Source: UBA974 sp002292405 (GTDB lineage Bacteria; Bacteroidota; Bacteroidia; Flavobacteriales_D; Sanyastnellaceae). Taken from it: a DNA stretch of 64,000 nucleotides. The position numbers and the translations under genes are program-made. The DNA is taken from the NCBI GenBank assembly GCA_943842425.1, contig CALTBR010000003.1, positions 1-64,000 of the forward strand. Reading direction: 5' to 3'. Shown here in pieces: positions 1 through 9,269 of the stretch (positions within the stretch are counted from its first letter, which is position 1; the number at the start of each line of letters is the position of its first letter). The notes under the pieces are model-generated. The model saw only the letters and a list, made by a program, of their open reading frames with translations, was not told the origin of the DNA and made no database searches.

Positions 1-496
1 ACTAATAGAGGTAAAGTAGGGATATACTCTCGCATTGAAGACACATGGCAACAATTAGGAAATAATATATATGGTGAGTCTGCTGGAGATTATTTTGGAA
101 TTACTGTTTCATTAAGCAGCAACGGAAATAGAGTTGCAGTAGGAACACCAGAAAACGATAATATAAACAACCCTTCCAGCGGTCATCATCCTGGTCGTGT
201 GGCGATATACTCTCTATCAGAAAAATACCCATTATATGTTAGGAGGAAGTATATATGGAGAAGAATACTCGTCAGATTGGCTCCCCGAATCGTCAGGTAT
301 GTGGGATCTTACACGATCTGTTTCATTAAGTAGTAACGGTAATACAGTAGCTATAGGAGCTCTTTATAATAGTTCCGGATATAACAATTCTGGTTATGTA
401 AGTATATACTCACTTGTAGGAAGTACCTGGCAACAAATAGGAGAGGATATAGGAGAAGAAGGAGAGACTCCATGGAGGTCTGTTTTCATTAAGTAG
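1..496 (+). pseudogene. Secreted propeller-repeat protein, 5'-truncated frameshifted fragment
   Basis: The window opens inside a large secreted protein. Reading frame 1 encodes repeats of the type 'GKVGIYS...TWQQLG...ISLSSNGN.VAVG', a blade motif resembling FG-GAP or WD-like integrin-type propellers, common in long flavobacterial surface proteins. The frame breaks at an A5 run (221-225), where removing one A restores the pattern, and again at a T4 run (483-486), where removing one T restores it. The blades continue into the next entry. No start codon or signal peptide lies in the window. The function is probably structural or adhesive. It is either a decaying gene or a region with uncorrected sequencing insertions. 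Confidence 0.6.
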
Positions 497-578
497 CGAC
501 GGAAACACAATAGCCGTTGGAGATCCTTATAACGATGGAAATAGCACTGGTTCAGGTCATGTAAGGATTTATACCCGC

Positions 579-2777
579 GTGGGAGACACTTGGCAACAAG
601 TGGGCGAGGACATAGATGGCGAGGCAGCCTATGATAATTCTGGAAATCGTATTTCATTAAGTAGCGACGGTACTACAGTAGCTATTGGTGCTTTTGGAAA
701 CGATGGGAATGGCGCTAATTCTGGTCATGTAAGGATCTACTCATTTATCCACCCATGCTCTGGTTGTAATGATATAGCTGCTTGTAACTATAGTGAAAGT
801 GCTTTTGGAGACGATGGGTCTTGCTTGTATCCTGAGCAGTATTATGATTGTCTGGGGGAGTGTATAAATGACAGCGATGATGATGGCATTTGTGATGAGT
901 TAGAAATAGATGGATGTACAGATATATACGCTTGTAATTATAATCCTACTTTTTCTGAAGACGATGGTTTATGTATCTACCCCGAAGAAGGATACACATG
1001 TGATGGAACTTGTATCAATGACGCTAATAGTGATGGGATATGTGACTCGTTTTGCCAAGAAGACCTTAACTCCGATGGCTACATTACGATCCAGGACTTA
1101 CTTCTAATACTTAGTGAGTTTGGGTGTACCTCATCCTGCATTAACGATATAACTCAAGATGGTTATGTAGCCGTTGATGATTTATTGCTTGTCCTTAGTG
1201 AGTTTGGAAACACTTGTGAAATCTTAGATGCGTGTGGGGTACTTAACGGAGACAACTCCACGTGTTCTGATGAGTGTGGTGTTCCTAATGGAGATAACTC
1301 CACTTGTGTAGGGTGTGATGGCGTTCCAAACTCAGGTTTTATGTATGACGATTGTGGCGTATGTGGTGGAAATAACTCCACTTGTGGCGGCTGCACTAAC
1401 GCTGAAGCCTGTAACTACGATCCAGCTGCTACTATAGACGATGGATCTTGTATTATCAGTGTTACCCTTAATCTTTTAACGGATAACTATCCAGAAGAGA
1501 CCACATGGACCTTGGTCAATGCTAATGGCGGTACCGTTGCTTCTGGAGGTCCTTATTCGGGATCAGCTGTGCAAATTCAAGAGGTTATTTGTGTGGACGA
1601 AGGCTGTTACACTTTCACATTGTTTGATTCTTATGGAGATGGGCTTTGCTGTCAATTCGGAACAGGATCATATGAGCTGTTAGTTCAGGGTGAGGTTTTT
1701 GTATCAGGAGGCGAATTTGTAGATAGTGAATCGACACCTTTCTGTGCAGGATCAGGTGAAACAGGTTGCACAGATGAAGAAGCAAATAACTATAACCCTG
1801 AGGCTACCTTGGATGATGGTTCATGTGATATCAATTGTAATGGAATTAATCACGAAGGCTACTACTACTCTACAGTTCAAATCGGCGAGCAGTGTTGGTT
1901 TGCTGAAAACTGTCGTTACCTCCCTGAGGTGTCACCTCCAAGTGAAAGTTCTGAGACAGACCCTTACTACTACGTTAACGAGTACGAAGGCACAGATGTA
2001 TCAGCTGCTATGGCAACTGATAACTACGATACTTATGGAGTGTTATACAATTGGCCAGCTGTTATTACAGAGGGCATTTGTCCAAGCGGTTGGCATATTC
2101 CTTCAGATGGAGAATGGCAAACGATGGAGATTTCATTGGGTATGAGTGAGGCTGAAGCTGCGAGCGAGGGTTGGAGAGGAGATGAAGGTTATCAGATAAA
2201 ATCTACCTCAGGGTGGAATAGTAATGGCAACGGTTCTAATTCAAGTGGCTTCAATGGCTTACCAGGCGGCTCCATTAACTCCCCTGGTTTCGGCGGGGTT
2301 GGGCACAACGGACTCTGGTGGTCTGCTTCAGAGTCCGGTTCCTACTCTTGGTATCGTAATCTGTACCACAACTACGTCAATGTCGGCCGGTTCAACGACT
2401 TTCGATACTACGGCTTTTCTGCTCGTTGCGTCCGGGATGAGGATTATATAGACGAGTGTGGTGTGCCATACGGAGATAACTCAACTTGTCTAGATGAATG
2501 TGGCGTTCCTAACGGAGATAACTCCACTTGTTCAGATGAGTGTGGAGTTCCAAACGGCGACGGTTCTACTTGTGGTGAGCCAGAAATTGCAGAATGCGGA
2601 GACGACATCTCTCACGAAGGCTACGACTACAGTACAGTCTTAATCGGTGAGCAGTGTTGGTTCAGTGAGAACTGCCGTTACCTCCCTGTAGGTGTCACCT
2701 TCGAGTTCTTCAATTCCACGACCGCCCCTTACTACTACGTTTACGGTTACGAAGGTTCAGACCGTATCAGAAGCTAA
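579..2777 (+). CDS. Large secreted protein, main fragment: propeller, dockerin-like, Cys repeats and FISUMP domain
   Basis: This is the main readable part of the first giant gene (732 residues). The apparent GTG start is internal, because the same frame codes for propeller blades back to about 487. In order it holds a last blade (to ~75), two cysteine-rich repeats of the ACNY...DDGSC kind, two dockerin-like EF-hand motifs (DLNSDGYITIQDLLLILSEFG and a second ending VLSEFG), ECGVPNGDNSTC spacer repeats, a galactose-binding-like insert, and a first FISUMP (Fibrobacter major paralogous) domain with the hallmark ICPSGWHIPSDGEW. It ends in a spurious stop after a one-base insertion near 2760, since the second FISUMP domain goes on in another frame. 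Likely exported and surface-attached; no enzyme motif was seen. Confidence 0.65.
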   Translation: MGDTWQQVGEDIDGEAAYDNSGNRISLSSDGTTVAIGAFGNDGNGANSGHVRIYSFIHPCSGCNDIAACNYSESAFGDDGSCLYPEQYYDCLGECINDSDDDGICDELEIDGCTDIYACNYNPTFSEDDGLCIYPEEGYTCDGTCINDANSDGICDSFCQEDLNSDGYITIQDLLLILSEFGCTSSCINDITQDGYVAVDDLLLVLSEFGNTCEILDACGVLNGDNSTCSDECGVPNGDNSTCVGCDGVPNSGFMYDDCGVCGGNNSTCGGCTNAEACNYDPAATIDDGSCIISVTLNLLTDNYPEETTWTLVNANGGTVASGGPYSGSAVQIQEVICVDEGCYTFTLFDSYGDGLCCQFGTGSYELLVQGEVFVSGGEFVDSESTPFCAGSGETGCTDEEANNYNPEATLDDGSCDINCNGINHEGYYYSTVQIGEQCWFAENCRYLPEVSPPSESSETDPYYYVNEYEGTDVSAAMATDNYDTYGVLYNWPAVITEGICPSGWHIPSDGEWQTMEISLGMSEAEAASEGWRGDEGYQIKSTSGWNSNGNGSNSSGFNGLPGGSINSPGFGGVGHNGLWWSASESGSYSWYRNLYHNYVNVGRFNDFRYYGFSARCVRDEDYIDECGVPYGDNSTCLDECGVPNGDNSTCSDECGVPNGDGSTCGEPEIAECGDDISHEGYDYSTVLIGEQCWFSENCRYLPVGVTFEFFNSTTAPYYYVYGYEGSDRIRS

Positions 2778-3307
2778 ATCAACTGAGAATTACGAAACTT
2801 ATGGCGTTCTTTACAACTGGCCTGCAGTGATGACGGAAGGTATTTGCCCTTCAGGCTGGCACGTTCCATCTGATGGAGGAATGGCAAACCATGGAGATTT
2901 CATTAGGTATGAGTGAGTCAGAGGCTTCAAGTTCATGCTGGAGAGGTTCTCCTGTGGGTGATTATATTAAATCTACTTCAGGCTGGAATGACTACAATGG
3001 AAATAGTGGTAACGGCTCTAATTCGAGTGGCTTTGACGGTCGTCCTGGTGGTTGGACCTTCTATGCTGGTTTCTTCAACCTTGGGGACGATGCCCACTGG
3101 TGGAGTTCTCCCGCTTCAGACACCTCCTCTACGTGGATACGAGAATTGAATCACAGTGACAATGTCGGTCGGGACATCCTCTCAAGTTACTTCGGCTTCT
3201 CAGCTCGTTGCGTCATTGACTATACAGATGAGTGTGGTGTTCTGAATGGTGATAATTCAACTTGTGCAGATGAATGTGGAGTGCCTAATGGAGATAACTC
3301 GACTTGT
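1269..3307 (+). repeat. 39-bp coding repeat (ECGVPNGDNSTC), about 6 copies
   Basis: A repeat of about 39 bp, coding for DECGVPNGDNSTC, occurs at 1269-1307, 2451-2489, 2493-2531, 2535-2573, 3227-3265 and 3269-3307, with a more diverged copy just before the first. Within clusters the period is 42 bp. Copies flank each FISUMP domain, so domain and spacer have probably been duplicated together. Each unit holds two cysteines. Confidence 0.8.
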
Positions 3308-3391
3308 TTCACAACTTGTGGTGACCTCGTCTCCCACGAGAGCTATGACTACTCTACTGTTCAAATCGGAGACCAATGTTGGTTCTGCTGA
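2692..3391 (+). pseudogene. Second FISUMP domain of the same gene, frameshifted
   Basis: Two overlapping open frames (2692-2916 and 2873-3391) together encode a second FISUMP domain. The first carries YGVLYNWPAV and ICPSGWHVPSD, the second EWQTMEISLGMSE and FSARCV. Alignment with the first copy shows one extra G at 2877-2880, where GATGGAGGAATGG stands for GATGGAGAATGG. Two ECGVxNGDNSTC spacers follow, then the start of a third FISUMP copy that stops at 3391 because of an extra base near 3385. These are not independent genes. Confidence 0.6.
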
Positions 3392-3550
3392 GAACTGCCG
3401 ATACCTTGCCTGAGGTGTCACCTTCATCTGCAGGAATCTGAGACTTCCCCTTACTACTATGTTTATGGTTACGAAGGCTCTACCGTATCAGAAGCTGTAG
3501 CAGAAGCTCCCTACGAGACTTATGGAGTCCTTTACAATTGGCCTGCAGTT

Positions 3551-3919
3551 ATGACAGAGGGCATTTGTCCAAGTGGATGGCATATTCCATCAGATGAAGA
3601 GTTCACTCAGCTAACTGACTTCTTAGGTGGCGAGGGTGTCGCCGGAGGTAAGATGAAAGAAGCTGGTTATGACCATTGGAATTCTCCAAATACAGGGGCT
3701 ACTAATTCAAGCGGTTGGACTGGTTTACCAGGCGGTGCTACTCCGGTGGTTCTACTCCGGTGGTTTCGGCTACAATGGACACTAACGGCTACTGGTGGTC
3801 TGCTTCAGAGTCCGGTTCCTCTCGTGGTACGTAGTCTGGACAGCAACACCGACAATGTCATCCGATTCGACTACTATCGTAGCTACGGCAAATCTGCTCG
3901 TTGCGTCCGGGATGATTAA
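3551..3919 (+). pseudogene. Third FISUMP domain, 3' end of the same gene
   Basis: This open frame carries ICPSGWHIPSDEEF, FLGGEGVAGGKMKEAG and the closing SYGKSARCVRDD of a third FISUMP domain, and it supplies the natural stop of the gene. Between 3385 and 3440 at least three one-base insertions disrupt the frame, and around 3740-3830 the expected GFGYNGH and NGYWWSASESGSS segments fall in three different frames. The ATG at 3551 is internal. The original polypeptide would have ended here with no T9SS sorting domain. Confidence 0.55.
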
Positions 3920-4457
3920 GGTCTGTGTTCATCAAGTAATAGTTTCCGATATTTGAGGGTATCAGATACCTGATACTACTACAAACAAACGTAGTGATGA
4001 TAAGTCTCATAACATAGGTTTTAAGACTTCTAATTTAGTCCAAAACTATAGTGCATTTGTAATGCTTGCTTTACTATTTGTAAATGAGTCAGATAGTGCT
4101 GGATAAATTGAATAACAAATAGGGTAGGAGGTGTTCAGTTTTGTTAAATGATTTATACTGGAGGTTTATGTAACCCCTCCAAATCCTCCTCAAAATGTTT
4201 CGACTTCCCGCCTCTCGCGTCTCCACCAAAGAGGACAACTCTAAATTCACAGAGAATTCCTCGGCCTATATATTTACTCGATCTTCTGTCAGTTTATTGT
4301 TCTTGATTAAGCTACAGATAACTCTTATTTCCTTTTATTAATCAGGTGTCATAAAGTTTCATCAAGTTCTCCTCAAACTCCCAGCGTCCTCATAAACCAA
4401 CTCCCCCCGGCTCCTCTCTTTTTGTGTCAGATGTATTTTTGACATAATAATATAAAG
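3920..4457. other. Intergenic region with a dispersed repeat copy and possible decayed DNA
   Basis: There is no gene here. The stretch contains a clear copy of the dispersed TTCCCGCC repeat at 4183-4234 and a diverged one around 4368-4405. A TATTTTTG sequence at 4434-4441 matches the TAnnTTTG box, but a TTTG only 9 bases upstream is too close to be its usual partner. No RNA gene was recognised. Confidence 0.5.
4183..4234 (+). repeat. Dispersed TTCCCGCC repeat, copy A
   Basis: This intergenic element opens ATCCTCCTCAAAATG, holds CGACTTCCCGCCTCTC at the core and closes CTCCACCAAAGAGG. It is nearly matched by the copies at 33568 and 26440. It lies after the FISUMP gene. Confidence 0.75.
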
Positions 4458-4682
4458 ATGTATATTGTCAGCATAGCATTAAATCAGCCAAATAATTTAA
4501 ATGAATCAAGTCTTATCTATTTGTCAAAAGGTATTTTTTTGACAAGCTTTTTTACTCTTGTATTATCTAATGCTTTTGCGCAAGCTATAGATGCATTGCC
4601 TCCTGCAAATAACACTGAGTATCCAGATGCAACCTTCGAGTTCACTTATTCATGGAACACGCTCAAGAAGCCAAAAACGTAA
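4458..4682 (+). pseudogene. Zincin metalloprotease, N-terminal fragment with signal peptide
   Basis: This is the first piece of a second giant gene running to 9082. It encodes a hydrophobic segment ending in SNAFAQ, a plausible signal peptide. The ATG at 4458 gives a long leader before the hydrophobic core; a TTG in-frame at about 4520 would give a shorter, more typical signal peptide. The frame fails at about 4662, where the continuation (MEHAQEAKNVIEF) lies in another frame, needing one added base or two removed. Confidence 0.5.
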
Positions 4683-5041
4683 TCGAATTCTGTGGGGATG
4701 TAGCATCTAATTATTTCAATTCCAGTGTTCCGATCACAGTTTTTGTCCTTTGGGAGGATTGGGGCATTACAAATAGCTTTGATGCTAATGGCTCTGCAAG
4801 AGGTTCTTCTTATGCAACATTAATTTCAGATGTAATAGACATTTTACCAGACGATTCACCTTTTAATGATTTCTGGAGTGGTGAAATTCCTTGGTTTAAT
4901 CTCGTAAATGTCCCATCAGCGCTTTCTCATTCTCATTCTGGTATTGATCATGAACCACTTTTATTTGATGTGACAATGAATCTAAATGGCAATCAAAATT
5001 GGAGTTTTTTCAACAAACTCCCTACCACCAGCTGGGTCTGA
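4652..5041 (+). pseudogene. Zincin metalloprotease, second frame segment
   Basis: This segment continues the protease N-terminal domain: NSSVPITVFVLWEDWG, then NVPSALSHSHSGIDHEPLLF. It leads directly to the zinc-binding region in the next segment. The frame is lost in a T6 run at 5005-5010; with five Ts the sequence reads WSFSTNSLPPAGSEI in one frame. That is the signature of an inserted base in a homopolymer. The internal ATG is not a gene start. Confidence 0.5.
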
Positions 5042-5852
5042 AATTCGATCTCTTGTCACTACAACTTTACATGAATTGCTTCATGGTCTAGGTCTTTCCT
5101 CAAGTTTTTCCATAAACTTAATTGATGATCAATCGACTATTATCAAGCCTCTTGTTCCCAACTTATACGACACTCATTTAGTTGTAGGGAACTCTTCTAC
5201 AGTACCTTTAATGACTCTTGATGGAGAGATACTAACTACAGCTGTAACCACCGCAAATAATGTCTTTTTTGAGGGTCAATCGGCAATCGATAATAACCTT
5301 GGTAATAGAGTTCCGGTTTATACTGCAAACACTTGGGATGCAGGGACTAGTTTGTCACATATTGGAGAGTTTGTTGCGACAGGTCAGAATTCTATTCTTA
5401 ATTTTGGTCAAGAAGCTTTTGGAATTTGTTGTGGCATTGGTTCAGAGGCACCATTGATGGCTGCGTCTTCTCAAGGAAGTGCTCCTGGAATAATTGATCC
5501 TATAGTAGTTGGAATTATGCAGGATATTGGGTGGTCCATGGATTGTCCAAATCCAGGTTGTAGCAATCCGATGGCGTGTAATTTTGATTGGTTAGCATGT
5601 CCAAATGAGGAAAACCCTTCGGATGATGAAGACTGCTTTTTTGGGGAGGATTTATATATCCCTAGTGTGCTGGGACAAGAAATAATGAGAAACTGTGGTA
5701 GTGCTGAAAATTGTTTCAATCTCGGTTCCAGTTTTTGTAGCCAATCATTTGCTGGGTATTCTTTGGCCGATAGTCTTGCCTTATGGCTGCCATTGAATCA
5801 GTTTCTATTGAATCAGCGAGTGCATTTTCATTTACTTGGACCGTTGATTTGA
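4986..5852 (+). CDS. Zincin-type metalloprotease core (HELLHGLG), segment of a frameshifted gene
   Basis: This segment holds the catalytic core. TTTLHELLHGLGLSS fits the HExxHxxG zinc-binding motif of metzincin-like or leishmanolysin-like secreted proteases, with the glutamate as general base. Downstream, GTSLSHIGEF, APLMAAS and the end segment VGIMQDIGWSMD resemble the C-terminal part of such domains in Bacteroidota. After this come cysteine-rich repeats starting GCSNPMACNFD. The protein would be exported and act outside the cell. The frame breaks near 5780, where one missing A (CCTTATGG for CCTTAATGG) would explain the change. The substrate is unknown. Confidence 0.6.
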   Translation: MAIKIGVFSTNSLPPAGSEIRSLVTTTLHELLHGLGLSSSFSINLIDDQSTIIKPLVPNLYDTHLVVGNSSTVPLMTLDGEILTTAVTTANNVFFEGQSAIDNNLGNRVPVYTANTWDAGTSLSHIGEFVATGQNSILNFGQEAFGICCGIGSEAPLMAASSQGSAPGIIDPIVVGIMQDIGWSMDCPNPGCSNPMACNFDWLACPNEENPSDDEDCFFGEDLYIPSVLGQEIMRNCGSAENCFNLGSSFCSQSFAGYSLADSLALWLPLNQFLLNQRVHFHLLGPLI

Positions 5853-6853
5853 AATATAAATATGAATGCTGCCTTAATGAAGGCTGTGGTGACCTTCAGG
5901 CGTGCAACTATAATATAAATCGTTGTACTACTAACAATGAACTTTGCTTAGATTGCAACCTAGATCCCGATAATAACGAGACTTTCTACTGTGTAAATAT
6001 AGAAATGCAAGATGCAGGCATGAATGGATGGCAGGGAGCTGTTTGGTCAATTAATCAGCCACAGACGCCTGAATTTAGTGCATTTTCAAACACGCTTTTT
6101 TCAGGGGCACAAGGGTTAGAATCTTTCTGTCTGCGAGAGGGTTGTTATGAATTTAAAGTTACCTCAGGCTCAAATCCAACCGAGATTTCCTGGAGCCTTA
6201 ACGTGGAAGGTATTGAACAGCTGAGTTCGACCACGTCAGTTAGAGTTGGGACTTTTTACTTCAGAGTAGGATCAAACTCTATTTCCGTCTGTACAAACCC
6301 CAACGCCTGTAATTATGATGGAGGTTGCTCCATGAATCCAATTTTTAATGGTCTTAATGATATCAATTGTACATTTCCAGGTTGTTTAAATAATTTAGCT
6401 TGTAATTATGATTCCGACGCCGGATGCCATGACGAAGATCTTTGTATATTCCTTAATGTTGGAGCGATACCAGCAACAGATTTTTCTCATCCGGAATATC
6501 TGACAAATGTGCCATGGCAAATTACATCCTTCAATGAAAACAATTCAGCATCTTCAACTATTGATTTTGCTTCTGACCTATCATTTTCAGGAGGGTCTAA
6601 TAATTTAGGTGATACACTTCAGACAGGCACTTGGTCATGCTGTAATTCTGAGCTTGTTTTTTTTGATGGTATTTCCCAATATAGTTGTGATTTCCTTGAG
6701 TTTAATCCATCGGAAGATCTTGATGGAGATGGGGCTTTTGACACCTTGATATATGGGGTTATTGAGATTGAGGACAATGAGATTGGATGGTTCATATTAG
6801 AAACCATTAGGCTTACTGCAAGGATGTTTAGAAGAAAGTGCATGCAATTATGA
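5783..6853 (+). CDS. Cys-repeat region of the metalloprotease, third segment
   Basis: This is a long stretch of cysteine-rich modules: GCGDLQACNYN, CTNPNACNYDGGC and GCLNNLACNYDSDAGC, alternating with beta-rich insertions of about 100 residues (for example one opening WQITSFNENN). It has no start of its own. The frame is lost at about 6812-6820, after which the module GCLEESACNYDSSLHIHNDGSC continues in another frame. These repeats probably form disulfide-stabilised stalk domains. Confidence 0.5.
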   Translation: MAAIESVSIESASAFSFTWTVDLKYKYECCLNEGCGDLQACNYNINRCTTNNELCLDCNLDPDNNETFYCVNIEMQDAGMNGWQGAVWSINQPQTPEFSAFSNTLFSGAQGLESFCLREGCYEFKVTSGSNPTEISWSLNVEGIEQLSSTTSVRVGTFYFRVGSNSISVCTNPNACNYDGGCSMNPIFNGLNDINCTFPGCLNNLACNYDSDAGCHDEDLCIFLNVGAIPATDFSHPEYLTNVPWQITSFNENNSASSTIDFASDLSFSGGSNNLGDTLQTGTWSCCNSELVFFDGISQYSCDFLEFNPSEDLDGDGAFDTLIYGVIEIEDNEIGWFILETIRLTARMFRRKCMQL

Positions 6854-6914
6854 TAGTTCTTTACATATACACAACGATGGGTCATGTATATATGACGATC
6901 CGGATTATGCTTTA

Positions 6915-7619
6915 TTGAGTGCTACATATAGAACCTTAGTTGATTTAGGGTGTGATGGAATTCAAAATCAGGAGTTCAAATTATCATTTTCAGACACATT
7001 AGTTCAATCAGACCTTATAGGAAGTGCTGAATGGGCAATTGGTTGGTACAATACTTGTGGCGTCAATTTAACTGCTAATGGCCTCTTTCCAGACAATTCA
7101 GCAGCAATTCTCGAGGTAGAGTTGTTGCCATCAGGATTATTAAGCACTACAGGTAGTATTGAAGTTTCAGAACAAAGTGGATGTGTCTCGATGATGCTAT
7201 GTGTTTCTGGTTGTACAAATTCTGATGCATGTAATTACAACCCGGCAGCAAATGAGAATGATGGAAGTTGTATCATGCCTGACTGTACAAACGCCTCCGC
7301 TTGTAACTATAATTCCCAGGCTGTTTGTTCGGATGATGATATGTGTACTTATGTAACGTATGAGTCGTATTTTACTTCTCGTGAATGGTTGTTGGAGTTT
7401 ACATATAGCTCATTTGAGAGTTTTTCGGATGTTATTTCATTTAATGAAGACTTTTCCTTCTTTAATGCTTATGGTTTCAATGGTGGCTTTGCAGGGACGC
7501 TACAATCTTGTTGGCCAAATGTGGTTATCCAAGGAGATTATAATTGGGAGGGATATGTATTCTCTGGCCAATATAACTCTATAGATGATTCATTCTTGGG
7601 TGAAGTTGTTTACGAATAA
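6915..7619 (+). CDS. Cys-repeat region of the metalloprotease, fourth segment
   Basis: The segment has repeats GCTNSDACNYNPAANENDGSC-like and CTNASACNYNSQAVC, followed by an insertion rich in aromatic residues. The listed start is a TTG inside the coding region; the true frame enters at about 6815. The frame ends at a stop near 7617 caused by an apparent one-base insertion, since the next segment overlaps it and continues with NNGEMTEFVLK. Confidence 0.5.
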   Translation: MSATYRTLVDLGCDGIQNQEFKLSFSDTLVQSDLIGSAEWAIGWYNTCGVNLTANGLFPDNSAAILEVELLPSGLLSTTGSIEVSEQSGCVSMMLCVSGCTNSDACNYNPAANENDGSCIMPDCTNASACNYNSQAVCSDDDMCTYVTYESYFTSREWLLEFTYSSFESFSDVISFNEDFSFFNAYGFNGGFAGTLQSCWPNVVIQGDYNWEGYVFSGQYNSIDDSFLGEVVYE

Positions 7620-8676
7620 TGGTGAAATGACAGAATTTGTCTTGAAACAAGCCATACATGGATGCAGAGATATTAATGCTTGCAACTATAGTCCTGAAGC
7701 AAATGTTGATGACAATTCATGTCAATACGACGCATCCCAAGTTGATATAATTCAATCTTTATGGAAGCTCTCTTATTCCTGTTCTTCTACTCCATCTGAC
7801 ATCACACTCGATTTCGATCAGAATTTAGAAGATCGGTCTTGGATAAGTCTAAACAATAACAACGGAGGTTGGTGGTCGCTGTGTGGATATTATCTCCAAT
7901 TGTATCAGTCTGAGACCTTGATTTTTGAAGGTGATTGGGATGAGGATCTCAATTTGTTCGCTAGCATTGATGAAAATGGCCAATGTATGAGAATTACTCT
8001 AGTATCTGAAGGTTGTACAGACCCATTTGCATGCAACTACGCACCTGAGGTTACAGATGAAGATGGTTCATGCATCTATTTGGTGGCTCCATATTGTGAT
8101 TGTGATTCGGACGCTGTATTCGATGCATTGGGCGTTTGTGGTGGAGGTTGTTTAGTGGACGCAGATGCAGATGGTATCTGTGATGACCAAGATAATTGTG
8201 TAGGTTCGACAGATGCCTGCGGTGTATGCAATGGTCCTGGTCCAATTTACGAATGTGGTTGTAATAGTATACCTGAGGGCTATTGTGATTGCGAAGGCAA
8301 TACGCTTCAGCCATATTGTTCAGATCCTGCGGCATGCAACTTTTATTCTTTTGTTGAGGGATGCTTAATAGACGATCCTTCCACTTGCCAATACAACGAT
8401 ACTGATCTTGATGGTATTTGTGATGATGATGATGATTGTATTATTGAAAATGCCTATTTTGTGTGTAGCACATGTTTCACTCCGTATTCAATGAATGAAA
8501 ATTTAAGTGGGGGTGGGTATAGCAGTGCATTGGGAGCACTTGCTTACGGATCATTGACTGGAGTTGAGGTTGATTTACTTTTCAACCCTTCTGATCCAAG
8601 TATTTCATGGCCGGGTGATTTTCTCATTGAAATAACCAATCCTCAAGGGCAGTGTGTTCAATTGGGTGGATTTTAG
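7585..8676 (+). CDS. Cys-repeat region of the metalloprotease, fifth segment
   Basis: The segment contains GCRDINACNYSPEANVDDNSC-like and GCTDPFACNYAPEVTDEDGSC-like repeats, a thrombospondin-type-3-like acidic stretch (DADADGICDDQDNC, DTDLDGICDDDDDC) that suggests calcium binding, a CGVCNGPGP spacer, and the start of a proprotein-convertase P-like beta-sandwich (GVEVDLLFNPSDP). The frame is lost in the T4 run at 8671-8674; with three Ts it continues as GGFSFGDCP. Confidence 0.55.
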   Translation: MIHSWVKLFTNNGEMTEFVLKQAIHGCRDINACNYSPEANVDDNSCQYDASQVDIIQSLWKLSYSCSSTPSDITLDFDQNLEDRSWISLNNNNGGWWSLCGYYLQLYQSETLIFEGDWDEDLNLFASIDENGQCMRITLVSEGCTDPFACNYAPEVTDEDGSCIYLVAPYCDCDSDAVFDALGVCGGGCLVDADADGICDDQDNCVGSTDACGVCNGPGPIYECGCNSIPEGYCDCEGNTLQPYCSDPAACNFYSFVEGCLIDDPSTCQYNDTDLDGICDDDDDCIIENAYFVCSTCFTPYSMNENLSGGGYSSALGALAYGSLTGVEVDLLFNPSDPSISWPGDFLIEITNPQGQCVQLGGF

Positions 8677-9082
8677 TTTTGGAGATTGTCCCGCATCTAT
8701 AGATGATTATAATATATATCCATCTGAGTGGGGAGAGCTTGGTAGTGTGGATATCTATCATGCAGAAGTGATTGTTGCTGACCCTTTCATTTTAAATGGT
8801 GAAGAGGGGTTCTGGTCAGTGCGAATTGCAAATGGATATTTGTCAAGCCCTGAAGTCCATTATCAAGCATTGATAAAGTTACAGGGGCTTTGTCCGTTAT
8901 ATCAATCAACTGAAATTCTTGCAGATGTTTTTTGTGGACCAGGCACAGTTTTTGATGTCTTAACCCATCAGTGTATTCCCATTACTGAAAATGTATGTCC
9001 AGGAGATTTGGATGGGAATGGGATAGTAGCTACCTCGGATTTGCTGTTATTCTTATCAAACTTTGGTTTGACGTGTCTATAA
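8654..9082 (+). CDS. Metalloprotease C-terminus ending in a dockerin-like motif
   Basis: This last segment completes the beta-sandwich and ends in CPGDLDGNGIVATSDLLLF followed by LSNFGLTC. That is a calcium-binding EF-hand-like dockerin motif flanked by two cysteines. The protein stops within two residues of it, so this module rather than a T9SS domain forms the C-terminus. Two other proteins in the window end the same way. A strong terminator follows at 9206-9244. Confidence 0.6.
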   Translation: MFNWVDFSFGDCPASIDDYNIYPSEWGELGSVDIYHAEVIVADPFILNGEEGFWSVRIANGYLSSPEVHYQALIKLQGLCPLYQSTEILADVFCGPGTVFDVLTHQCIPITENVCPGDLDGNGIVATSDLLLFLSNFGLTCL

Positions 9083-9166
9083 TCTTTACTGTGTCTTTAC
9101 GATTGATTTAAATTTAATATGTCTTAGAAGTTGGATTGATACTTGGCGAATTTTATAAATAAGTGG

Positions 9167-9200
9167 TCCTCTTTATTCCCGCCTTTCTGAGCCACGAAAG
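9167..9200 (+). repeat. Dispersed TTCCCGCC repeat, diverged copy B
   Basis: ATTCCCGCCTTTCTGAG and CCACGAAAG match the core and end of the family; the left end is lost. The copy lies just before the terminator at 9206. Confidence 0.5.
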
Positions 9201-9205
9201 TTGTA

Positions 9206-9244
9206 AAATAAGCCCCGTTATCATTTAGATATCGGGGCTTATTT
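9206..9244. terminator. Bidirectional intrinsic terminator
   Basis: A perfect inverted repeat AATAAGCCCCG / CGGGGCTTATT (9207-9217 and 9233-9243) with a 15-base loop is followed by TTTCTTTT on the plus strand and preceded by A-rich sequence. It ends the metalloprotease transcript. Confidence 0.8.
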
Positions 9245-9269
9245 CTTTTCAGGTCAAATACTCCCTTGA

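Noticed and set aside
1269..3307. CRISPR-like array from the 39-bp repeats
   Set aside because: The repeats code for protein in frame, spacers are whole domains or 3 bp, and no cas gene is near.
4363..4424. Further dispersed repeat copy
   Set aside because: Only CTCCTCAAACTCCCAGCG is similar; the core TTCCCGCC is missing, so it was not counted.
8051..8335. Minus-strand open frame of 94 residues, rich in His and Asn
   Set aside because: It lies fully inside the Cys-repeat region of the metalloprotease and its composition follows from the antisense of Asp/Cys-rich codons.
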